From Acanthosepion lycidas (lineage: Eukaryota; Mollusca; Cephalopoda; Sepiida; Sepiidae), in NCBI GenBank assembly GCA_963932145.1, contig OZ010613.1, forward strand, positions 44,435,341 through 44,499,340: a stretch of DNA of 64,000 nt, read 5' to 3'. Of this stretch, positions 24,901 to 37,273 are shown in pieces. Below the pieces are notes generated by a model. That model made no database searches. It was not told the DNA's origin and worked only from the letters and a program-made list of their open reading frames with translations. The stretch's first letter is position 1, and each line of letters starts with the position of its first letter. The position numbers and the translations under genes were made by a program.

Positions 24901-27011
24901 TAAAGCCTTGGTTGGCAACCAGTCTAGTGCAGACAGAAATTGCAACCAACTGTGGGAAAATCTTCTCCCTAGTCAGTCACAAATTGAAAGAGACATGATC
25001 ACCCAATTGTGTATCACATGTGGCACTTAAGTAACAGACTAACAACATTGTTTATTTCTGTTTCATAATTAAATTCAGTTGTAGTATATATAATGTTGTT
25101 CAGTTTATCAGATAATATTGTTTTGCTGGATTATATTAACAAAGCATCAATTATATATCAGAAATATGTTGTTTGTTTAGGTAAAATATTTTCGAATCAA
25201 CAAATTTATCTAAAGAACTAATGGATTTTTATTTTTAATCCAAGATTTATATTACACCGAATGTTATTATAGTGGATACTTTTTATTTGAAATAGACGCC
25301 CCATTTTTATTTATTAAATAGTATCTATCAGCCTGTGAACTTGAGAAATCTTAGAAAACATTTGAAGAAAATGTGTTCTCTGGAAGGAATAGAACCTGCA
25401 TCTTCTTTTGTAGTGAAAACTACCTTCATTTCACTCAAAGCAAATCAATAATACCACTAAGACACAAGAAGCTACTGGGAGTGAAAGAAAATGTTAAGAT
25501 ATAGAAGGAACTAGAAACACAATACTAAACAGGAAGCAAAGAATAAACCTCTGCACCTGTTGGGAGGAGTGTGAACCTGACAATAGGTGAACTTATCTAC
25601 TCCTATTATTTGATTATTTCTGTTTTATCCATCATGCTTTACTGCTCAGCCATGAAGAACGTCACAGTAAATAGTGATGTCAAAGATAGTATGAAGCCAA
25701 AAGTGCTGACAGTCAATGGGATACTGAGAGAAAAGGCATTTAAGGCAAGCAGTCTTTGCAATAAAATCAGGATTAGAAATATACTTATGGGTATGTCTAG
25801 ATTAACCAATGAACATCTCGTCTACACTAACATATAAAAAATAAGATCAGAGAGTGGAAGTGGGTGGGTTATTATTACATGTCATGAAGACTGATACTTA
25901 AACATGCCATTCAATGATGCTAGGGAACAATTACTGCGACAAATGTAATATTAGTGTATCCAAGTATGATTTTGCTCTACTTTGTATTGAGCACTTTTTA
26001 ACAAATAAATGCTATGAACTGTGGACTTTTACTCCATCTGTTATTTCTATTATTTGTGTGTTTATGTATCTATCTATATATATATATATATATATAAAAT
26101 CAGAAATCAAAATGGGTACGACTGGAGGAAAAAGAGAGAAAAAGTAAAAAACCTATAAGGAGTAGGTATGAAGTCATAAAAAGGACGAAAAGGAGAAATA
26201 ACCATGACATTCTAGACGTGTGCTCATACGCACAGATGGACATGAATGCACACACACAGACACACAATGAAAAAAAGAACTTGCACCAATGAAAAGTGCA
26301 TATAACAAAAGAAAATCAAGAAATATAAACAGTTAATTGCTGATATCCTCTGACGAGTGGACAGAGTGATTCCTGGTGGATCTGTCTCTGAAACTCTGGA
26401 GTCAGGATGCTAATGGTAACAGCAATCAGCTAAGTGACAAACGTATTGTATTAATTCTCTCTCTCTCTCCATATATATATATATATATATATATGTTGTA
26501 AAGCATGCAATGCAAATGAACAATTTTCTATCTCAAATAACAGGTGAAGTAGAGAAGAGAAAGATGAACCTCAGAGACAACTCGACTTTGTAGTCACAAT
26601 AACCCTAGAAAAGGACAAGAAATATGGTCCAAGCTTTTGACTTTTTTAAGTCATCATCAACCACATACACACACACACTGAAGAAAAAAAATAAGCCTAC
26701 CCTCCAATAAAAAGTATTTAGATTATTTTTTTAACAATATAAAAATAACAAAAATGAGAAAATCAACAGTCAATTGCTAATACCTCCTGACGATTGGACT
26801 GAACAATTACAAAAAATGTTCGTCTACGAAATACTGGAGTTGGGGTACTGAATATAACACCAATCAGCTAAGTGACATTTTTATATTTATATTAAGCATA
26901 TTAATGCTCTATCTCTGATATTGAGTACTTTATTGCAAAGATTGCTTGCCTTAAATGTCTTTTCTTTTAGACTGACAGCATTTCTGGCTCTACACTATCT
27001 TTGTTATATCA

Positions 27012-27059
<48 letters not shown>

Positions 27060-28131
27060 TTGTAAAGCATGCAAAGGAACAATTTTCTATCTCAACTAAC
27101 ATCTGAAGTAGAGAAGAGGAAGATGAACCTCAAAGACATCTCAACTTTGTCGTCACAATTTAGTCTATTTTTATAAGAATAGTTGAGTTGTCGGGACCAG
27201 AGAAGTCTCTTATATCCGGGTTTCTCTTATATCAGGGTTTGGTCAATTTTGTTTACATTAACACAGGCTCTAATTTGGGACCAGTGAAAATCTCTCTTAT
27301 ATCCGGGTTTCTCTTATATCAGGGTTACACTGTATATATTTTTGGTCTATTTTATAAGAGCAGCAGCTTAATGAATTAGTGAATTTTGTCTTAACAAATG
27401 CTGAAAATGTTTGCATTGGCTCCTTTCATGTTTTTTTTATTTTTTATGTTTTTGCAGAGTTGAATATCCTTTTCTTGTTCTTTTGGCCAGTGGTGGTCAC
27501 TGTCTTCTGGCTGTGGCCAAAGATGTGGAAGATTTTGTTCTGCTGGGAACTAGTCTGGATAATGCTCCAGGTGATGCCTTTGACAAGGTTAGTTTTCACA
27601 GTCATAGAATTCAGGCAAAAATATATTGACTAGATAGAATGGACACACAGAAACAACAGAAACTTTTAAGTTGTTGTCTTTATAGGATAAAAATTAAACA
27701 TCTGATTATATTTACTCTATGAAACATTTCATCTTTATAATGATAAAGCAATACAGATCTATATTTATACAGAACGTTTTCATTACTACAAACATTACTT
27801 TTTAGTTTGAAGTAGATGCCTTGTTTTTTTGTTTCATTTTAAACAGTGTGGATTACACTTATCAGCCTGTGCACTCAAGATATCTTAGAGCACATTTACT
27901 TTAAGATTTCTTGAGGCTGCTCACGTCCATAATAAACACTGTTTAAAATAAAAAAAATGAGGCGTCTATTTCAAACTTGGGTTTGATCAGTGTGCTGACT
28001 ACCTGGGATTGTGTGTTTTGGTTTTGTTGTGGTAACTATCTAGAAACTGCAAGCAATTTAAGCCGCTCGCATGCTACAGCAAGCATGAAACTCATAGTTG
28101 TAGCTGGCTAGAAAAAATTATTTATATAAGG

Positions 28132-28179
<48 letters not shown>

Positions 28180-28613
28180 TTTATGAAAAAAGCGTGCTTA
28201 ATATTGGGGATAGTGTTTATAAAAATGAACAATCGTGACAGAGAAATGAACACTCCTTAATGGCTAGCATTTTCACACCCTAAGTCTGATGATTATTTTG
28301 GCTATGAAACTGATGTTCATTATGCAGTGTAGATTTACTTACTCACTGTATGTGTGTGTTGATTGAGCATTATGGGGAAAAGGGAATTTTTAATGGCTGC
28401 TGCTGCTGCTTTAATGCATTGCTCTTCATGAGAATTCAGCACTATGGCATTTATATATCTCATATATAATGCATTAAAAATCCCCTTTCTATGCTGTGTG
28501 CTGATAACCTAGGATAAGAGTCTCTGACTGATATCAAATCGATCAAGTTTCGATCCTGGCTTGAAGCAATCAGATGTCTAGCCATACTGATGAACTGTGA
28601 TACAGTGAAACAG

Positions 28614-28666
<53 letters not shown>

Positions 28667-30313
28667 TGTATCACAAAAGTGAGTACACCCCTCACATTTC
28701 TTCAAATATTTAAGTATATCTCTTCATGGGACAGCACTGAAAAAATTACCTTTTGACACAATGAAAAGCAGTCTGTCTGCAGCATATATAACAGAGTTAA
28801 TTTCTTTTCCCCTCAAAATAACTCAAAATATAGCCATTAAAAGCTAAATCCCTGGCAACAAAAGTGAGTACACCCCTAAGAAACTACACCCCTAAATGTC
28901 TAAATTGAGTACTGCTTTTCATTTTCCCTCCAAAATGTCATGTGACTCATTAGTGTAACTATGCCCATGTGTTCATGGGAAGCAGGTGTATTCAAATTTG
29001 TAGTGCAGCTCTAACACTCTCTCTTACCGATCACTGAAAGTTCCAACATGGCACCACATGGCAAAGAACTCTCTGAGGATCTTAAAAAACGTATTGTTGC
29101 ACTACATAAAGATGGCCAAGGCTACAAGAAGATTGCCAACACCCTGAAACTGAGCTGCAGCACAGTGGCTAAGATCATCCAGCATTTTAAAAGAGCAGGG
29201 TCCACTCAGAACAGGCCTCGGGTAGGTCGTCCAAAGAAGCTGAGTGCACGTGCTGAGCGTCACATCCAAATGCTTTGAAAGATCGGCGTAGGAGTGCTGT
29301 TAGCATTGCTGCAGAGATTAAAGAGATTGGGATTCAGCCTGTTAGTGTTCAGACCATACGCCGCACACTACATCAAATTGGTGTGCATGGCTGTCACCCC
29401 AGGAGGAAGCCTCTTCTGAAGGCAATACACAAGAAAGCCCGCAAACAGTTTGCTGAAGACATGTCAACAAAGCCCATAGATTACTGGAACCATGTCCTAT
29501 GGTCTGATGAGACAAAATTTAATTTGTTTGGTTCTGATAGCCTTAAGCATGTGTGGCGGCAACCAGGTGAGGAGTACAAAGATGTGTGTCATGCCTACAG
29601 TCAAGCATGGTGGTGGGAATGTCATGGTCTGGGGCTGCATGAGTGCTGCAGGTATTGGAGAGTTACATTTCATTGAGGGAAACATGAACTCCAACATGTA
29701 CTATGAAATACTGCAGCAGAGCATGATCCCCTTCCTCCAGAAACTGGGTCGCAGAGCAGTGTTCCAGCATGACAATGACCCCACACACATCCAAGACAAC
29801 CACTGCTTTACTGAAGAGGCTGAATGTAAAGGTGATGGACTGGCCAAGCATGTCTCCAGACTTGAACCCAATAGAACATCTTTGGGGCATCCTCAAGTAG
29901 AAGGTGGAGGTGCGCAGTCTCAAATATCTGCCAGCTCTGCAACGTCGTCATTGAGGAGTGGAAGAGCATTCCAGTGACTACCTGTGAAGCTCTGGTAAAC
30001 TCCATGCCCAGGAGAGTAAAGGCAGTTTTGCATAATGATGGTGGCCACACAAAATATTGACAGTTGACATGTTGTATGTTAATATTCACAACTTCACAAG
30101 GGGTGTACTCACTTTTGTTGCCAGGGATTTAGCTTTTAATGGCTATATTTTGAGTTATTTTGAGGGGAAAATAAATTAACTCTGTTATATATGCTGCAGA
30201 CAGGCTACTTTTCATTGTGTCAAGGTGTCATTTTGTCAGTGTTGTCCCATGAAGAGATATACTTAAATATTTGAAGAAATGTGAGGGGTGTACTCACTTT
30301 TTGTGATACACTG

Positions 30314-30347
<34 letters not shown>

Positions 30348-33300
30348 AATGACAACACAATCTATTACTATGATAACTAACCTGATTTCTCTTGCAATCT
30401 ATGCAACAAAATGTGCATATCAGTGAGTAGATGCATATCCTGCATTAAAAGTTGCAACAATCTATTTTGTATGTTCCTTTCTCTATCCTGTTGTTGCTAT
30501 CTCGTTCATTGCAAACTACATCTCTTATTGCTTTAAAAGTGTTGTTGATGAATTTTAGGTTAAGATTGGATAACTTATTTTCAATGGTGGCTTTTATGGA
30601 GTTAGTAGGTCGGATTGTGTGTCTCCTTTTGTCATGATTGTTGGGATTATTATTATTATCTGTGGATTTTTGGATTTTTCTTTGTAGACTTTGTGTTTGT
30701 TATTGTGTATTGTCAGTAATTTGTATTCAAAGATGCACCATTTTATATTCTTTTAAAAGAGCTTTTTAATGCACATAAAATGACATTTTCATTTTATTCA
30801 CCCATTCACGGCACTGTTTCATGCTAAAGAATTTTTCAAAATGGGTAACGGTTTCTTTAATAGCAAACATCAGATCTATTAAAGCATTCCTTTTGAAAAA
30901 TGCAAAAAGAATAACAGATCTCAGGAAATCTAATAGTATAAATCGAGGAAACATCCAGAAACCACACAAAGAAAAACCATATGAGCATAACAACACTTTA
31001 ACACACTGGTAGTTTACTGTAATACACTTGACCATAATTTCAACAATAAATGCCTGTCTGATCAGGAGAGAAAACAATTGACTAAGAAGCAAAAATATAT
31101 TGAAAGTGTGCTGATTTCATAATTCTTGACAATAAATTCATGACCAAGACCATACATAATATCACCAATCATCACAAAAGCAATAGTAGCATAATACAAG
31201 CTAATAGAGAAGAAAATGGTGATCTACTTGGAGTGGGTTGATTTAAAATCTCATAGACACTAATGACACTAATATATATATATGTATGTATATATATATA
31301 TATATATATAATAAAAAAACACCTTGGTCTCAAGATGCCAGCTCTGATAAGGTAGTGTAATTTACTATCCGTTTTATCCTAAAAATATCTAGCATATTTT
31401 CCTTACACACAGTTTTGTTTTTCATTCCAACCTGAAGATGCTGAGCCTAAGACGTGGTTGGTAAAATGCTTCATTAAAAAAGCTTTGTCCCATTATCTCC
31501 ATAAATTATATAGTCAAAGAACACATGCAAAAGGAGTAAATTAAATTGGTGATCTTTTTTTTCTTTTTTTTTTTTTTTTTTTCATTGGCAGGTGGCTCGA
31601 AGCTTAAAGTTGAAAAACCTGAAAGAATGCTATGGTTTGAGTGGAGGGGCATCTGTAGAACTGGTTGCTCAAAATGGAGATCCAAATGCCTTCAGTTTCC
31701 CACAGGTGATGGTAAAGTCTGCAGACTGCAATTTCTCATTTGCAGGAATTATTTCTTTGATGCACAGATATATTGCTGACTGTGAAAAAAAGCAAAGTAA
31801 GTAATGAGTTTCACACCTGCTCACAGGTGTTATCTTAAATCCTTTCTTTTTGGTTTGTCTAGACTGGGTGAAATCAGTCCTCTTTGGCTGGGGCTTTGTC
31901 CATAAAAAGGAAATATACCTAGAAATCACAATTGGCTGATATAATGCTTTTATAATTTAAATCTAATTGTCGCCTGATGACCCTGTACCATTAAAGATTT
32001 ATATATATTCAAAGCTACTTTATCATTGTATACAGAAAATAGGAATGTGGAAGTAATGTAACAGATATTGACATGGAAAATGGAATTGGTTAGCAGAGTT
32101 CAAATTCTAGGCTAGTTTGTTGCATTCACTTTCACGCTAATATCCATAAGAAAGGTATGAATCCATCTCAATTCCTCTCAGCTTATGGTGAAATAGAAGG
32201 TAGACTTAGCTCTATAGCTTTGGGTGGCAACCAGTCTAAGAAAGAAAACTTTGAATTCTAAACTGTGAAGTTAATGGAAAACCAATTGACTTTCTTTCCA
32301 AAGAAGACATTAAAAGTCACAGATAATAAAGAAAAGGATTGTGTAGAGAGCCATGATCACCTATATCCTAAAGTGATATGTCTCCCCACCCCCACCAAAT
32401 ACAGAAAAATCTATTTTAAATTTCACTAAGATTGAGAGTCAGGATCAATTTCTGATGCCTCGAGTATCCCATTGGAGAAGTGCTGAGTGAACTGGACAAT
32501 TACTAATTCCATGTAATTGTGGTATTGCTACTTTCAACATGGCCTTGTGCCATATTCTGTTTAAGTGGTCATTCAGGTAAATATCCTTTTACAATTGTCA
32601 AAATGGTTCTTTCACAATCTATCCTAACCAATTGTAGTTGGGCTTGATTTGGGATATGACATGCTCAGTTCCTGGGGAACCATCTCTCCCTGCTGAGGCA
32701 GCACCTCTCCCATTGTACTAAGATTGGGAGAGGTATGTGTTAATCCCTGGTACCTGTCAGTCAGTTATCAGTTGATTCATGCTTAGGCAATCATTTATCT
32801 TTTGATACATGACTGATGAGGCAGATTTTTCCTGCAGTAGGTTGCCATTTCTTTCTGTTGTAGACCAGTTGCCATTCAAGTCTATAGAACCTGGTCTGTT
32901 CTGCTATTTACAGACAGCTGAGGCGAGAAGAGGATTCATACCTTTCCCAAGGTTATTAGTATGTAAGTGAATGTAATGGATTTGACTGGAATTCAAACTT
33001 GCTCTCCAATTCCTCAATCCAATCTGCTATCCATTACTCCACCCTGAGTTATCCCAAATGGGAATTGTTAAGGGAACTGGACAATTTTTGTTACTAATTC
33101 TATATACATGTGGGATTCTCATTTTAAATATAGCTGTATGCCATTTGATTAGGCTATCAGGTAAATATCACCCTTTTGATGTTTACTCTAACATTTAATG
33201 GTTGGATTTGATTAAAAGAATAACAGGCTCAGCTCCAGGGGACAACTCCATTGCACTAAGTATAGGAGGGGCAGAGTTAATCTTTGATGCCTGAGGCGTA

Positions 33301-36300
33301 TCAGGAGAGAAATGATAAGAGAGCCGAACAATTTTTGTTACTACATGCATGGGATTCCCACTTTAAACACAGCTTTAAGCATTCAAGTATGCATGTAGAA
33401 AAATACCATCTTTTTGCAGTTGAACTGAGAACTCCTTGCTATTATAGATCCTGAAAACATAACAAAAGTGCCTGCTTAATCTTTTACATTGACAAAAAGA
33501 AAGAGAAGTGATAAGCAAAGACAGTCAAGCATAGCAATAGTTTGCCTTAATCTTTAATGTTGACAAAAGAAAAAAAAAGAGAGAAATGGCAGGCAAAGGC
33601 AGTCAAGCAGCTGGCAAGAAGATTAATTTTAAGGCTTCCACTTCGAGATTCAGGATCGTCTGATGGGACAATAGACTTGTAGATTAAAGCATTGATTTCT
33701 AAATTTGGAGACATAGTAATTGTCAATTTAATCCTTAGGCAGGGTTGTATAGACTCAGACTCAGTAGAGATAGTACTAGAAAAAGAACAAGATATTCTTA
33801 GACATGGATAGTGGAATGTGAACAATCTACTCTTGTAAAGTAAATAACGGGTTCAGTTTAGAATTCCTTGAAAGTTATTCAGATTGGCAGACACCTTAAG
33901 AAGTCCAGAGGGTACAATAGCTAAAACATTGTGATAATAACAACAAAGATGAAGACATCAGTCTGATGTCATCGCTGAAATTCAGACAAAATTTAACAAA
34001 AATAATTATAAAGTCTTTTAGTTTTGTGTGAGTTGGTTGTTTTTTTCTTCTACAGCTTATTGACACTTTACAGATTATTAAAAGCCTGAAAATATTTTTA
34101 GATTGTAAAAATTTTTTTTAAAGATAATAGTTTAGTGATACAGATCTTATTAATTAACCCATAGCTGGGGGGAGGTTTAAAGACAGATTCATACCTGTCC
34201 CAAAGGGATTTGTGTGTAAATTAATATAATAAACCTAATGGGAATCAAAACTCAGCTCTCTGATTAACAATTCAAAGCCATTATCCATTACACCACCCAC
34301 ACATCCAAACTTACAGCACTTGGTATTCCAGAGCGGTTACCCAGTAAGGAACTGACCAGGCTCAATATTGCTTAACTTTGGTGATTGTACACAACCAGTG
34401 TTTCAGCGTAATGTGACTATTAGCTATTTTTGTACATGTGCTGTTTGTGAAAATTGTTTTGTTGCTTTAAAAAAAATTTTCTTTCTTTCTAATGTACATA
34501 CTTTTACTTCCAGATATCCAAGGAGATGGTGTCATTTCAAATGTTGCTGATTTGTGTGCTTCCTTTCAGTGTGGTGTCCTGAAACATTTGGCCAAACGAC
34601 TCCAAAGAGCCCTTGTTTTTACAGAAATGACTGGCCTATTGGGACAAGAGAAAACACTGGTAATAACTTTAACTATCTGAATGTGTGACATGTGATATTA
34701 TCCCTTAAATATACTGTCATTGATATTGCCGACAGAAATCTGCAGAAACAGACCAATTTGTAATTGGAAAATAAATTTCTGTGAACTCAAAACAATATGA
34801 CAGAAAATATAACACAGATTTTTTTTTTTAAAGCAATTCACCCCCAACCAAGGTGGGAGTGCCACTAGCACGCAAGGGGGTTACAGAGGATTGAGAACAA
34901 GAGTAAAGAGGTATGTTTGAGGAACGGATACAGAGAAGGACGGGGGGAACAATCTCAGGGTGTCAGATGTCGATTGACATTACACTTGAATATTTGAAGA
35001 TTATAGTCATCAGGGAAGCAAGTAAGGGGAAGAGAGTTCCACAGATGGAAAGTGCAAGAGAAGAAGCTGTTTGAGAAGAAGTGGTTAAATTTAACCATTT
35101 TGACAGTGAAAGGGAGGGGAGCGAGATGCCAGCCTGGTAGCTTGCTTAAATTCATACAGTCTGAGAACCAGTGAAATTAGCTTGTCAGAACAGTTGCCGT
35201 AAAAATACTTGATGAAGAGACAGAGGGAAGCCACGGCACGTCTGTGGGAAAGCGATTGTAGACTAGATGCCAGATCAGGACCTATTACATTGCATATTCA
35301 TCTCTGGATTTTGTTGAGGACCTCAAGACATACAGTGGGAGCACCAGTCCATATATGACAGATGGTTGATTTATAGATTTGAAGAATGAACTTAGACAAG
35401 AAAAACTTTCTGGCACGACACAAAGAACCCACCTTCCTTGCAGTAGATGAAGCTATTGATTCAATGTATTTATTCCACCTCATGTCAGTGAACAGCGTGA
35501 GACCAAGCAGGCATAACGAGATGTCACTAGAATCTGTCTATATTTCTGATGTATTATGTACACTATTTACATTGTTCGGACTATCGTTGTGATAAATATG
35601 GCAACAAAGATGAGGACAATGGTCCAAACAATATAAATAATGTCACTAGAACTTTACATGCAGTTTTATATAAAAACAAAATCAGCAAAGCTAATGCAAC
35701 AAGTATCTAAAATAAAGGAAGCATTTAATACTTATTCTCAAGTTACTAATAATCCAGCTTAATAATTTTTTAAAACAAAACTCCAAACCCCCATACTTAA
35801 TCCAACTTGTTTATTCATTTTCATGGAATTTTCCTATAAAATAAACTAAACAGGTCACTACCATTATCTCAAAAAATAAATGGATGCCTACTACACAGTT
35901 CAGGGCCATACATTTTTGGGCAATCATACCTTTCAATTCATGTCTAACTAGGCATGGGCACTTTGACGTGGTGTAATGGTCAGCAAGCTTGTCTCGCCAG
36001 TTCAATTACAACTCAGTAGTGAGTTCAATCCTAACTTTCAACCTTCTGCCACATTTAAGATATATTTAGAAAATCACCAAAATTGACTAGGCAGATCCCC
36101 TTACAGTATGTTGCCATTTCTTTCTGCTGGAGACTGGTTGCAAACCAAGTCTGTTCTGTTATTCAACCCATGACTGAGGGGGAGAAGAGACGTATTCATA
36201 CCTTTCCCAATGGTATTTGCGCATAAGTGAAGTTAACGAATCCAACTAGGATTCAAACTCTGCTCTCCAATTTCTCATTATGAGTTGATATCCATTACAC

Positions 36301-36739
36301 CACCTGCACATCTTACTACTATGTTTTAAATATTAGGTTGGTGCAAAAATAATGACGTAATAATGTCGTTTTATGACGTTATACGTCAAAAAACGACATT
36401 ATTACGTCATTATTTTTGCACCAACCTAATAGTATGTAATTTTTATCTTTCTCAATAAATTTTAAGCTAATTAAATTTTATTTTATGTTGGTAGTCACTC
36501 AGTTGGGATATCATATCTTGATAGTTGTTTTTTTCAAGCAGTGAAATTAATATCCACTGGACATAGAAAGTCTTATTCATGTACCTAAAAATGTTGTTCC
36601 TTAGCAAGGAGTTTTTAATAAGACTTTCTATGTTTAGGCCAGTGGATATTAATTTCACTGTCTGAAGAAAATAGGAATGACTAATCAAAAACATGTATCC
36701 ACTAAAATATATATATATTAAAGTCATGAGGAATATGTG

Positions 36740-36799
<60 letters not shown>

Positions 36800-37235
36800 A
36801 GCTAATGGCCACATCATAATAAAACTCCGCTTCATGTATGATCACCAAAATTAAACAACATTGAGCCTGGTCAGTATCTAGATGAGTGACCACTTGGGAA
36901 TACCAAGTGTTGTAAGCTTGGATGTGCAGGTGGTGTAGTGGATAATGTCTTGGAATTGTTAATCGAAGAGCCAAGTTTGTTATATTCACTTATGTGCAAA
37001 TACTCATAGGTATGAATCTACCTCTTATTGCCCCAGCTATGGGTTAATTAGTAATACTTGTATCACTAAATCATTATTATCAAAAAAAAAATTTTACACT
37101 CTAAAAATGTTTTCTGGGTTTAAATAACCTGCAATGGGTTGATAAGGCATAGAGATGAATCATATATAGATATATATATATATAATGTCATCCACAGACA
37201 GACTGTTTCGCTGTATCACAGCTCATCAGTGCGGC

Positions 37236-37273
<38 letters not shown>

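Noticed and set aside
28283-28312. CTGATGATTATTTTGG..ATGAAAC as a hammerhead core
   Set aside because: The putative stem II does not pair.
30766-31092. A 108-residue minus-strand frame
   Set aside because: Hydrophobic low-complexity translation of AT-rich intron; no homologous motif recognised.
32815-32845. CTGATGAGGCAG as another hammerhead core
   Set aside because: It belongs to the SINE tail and lacks the GAAA and stem partners.
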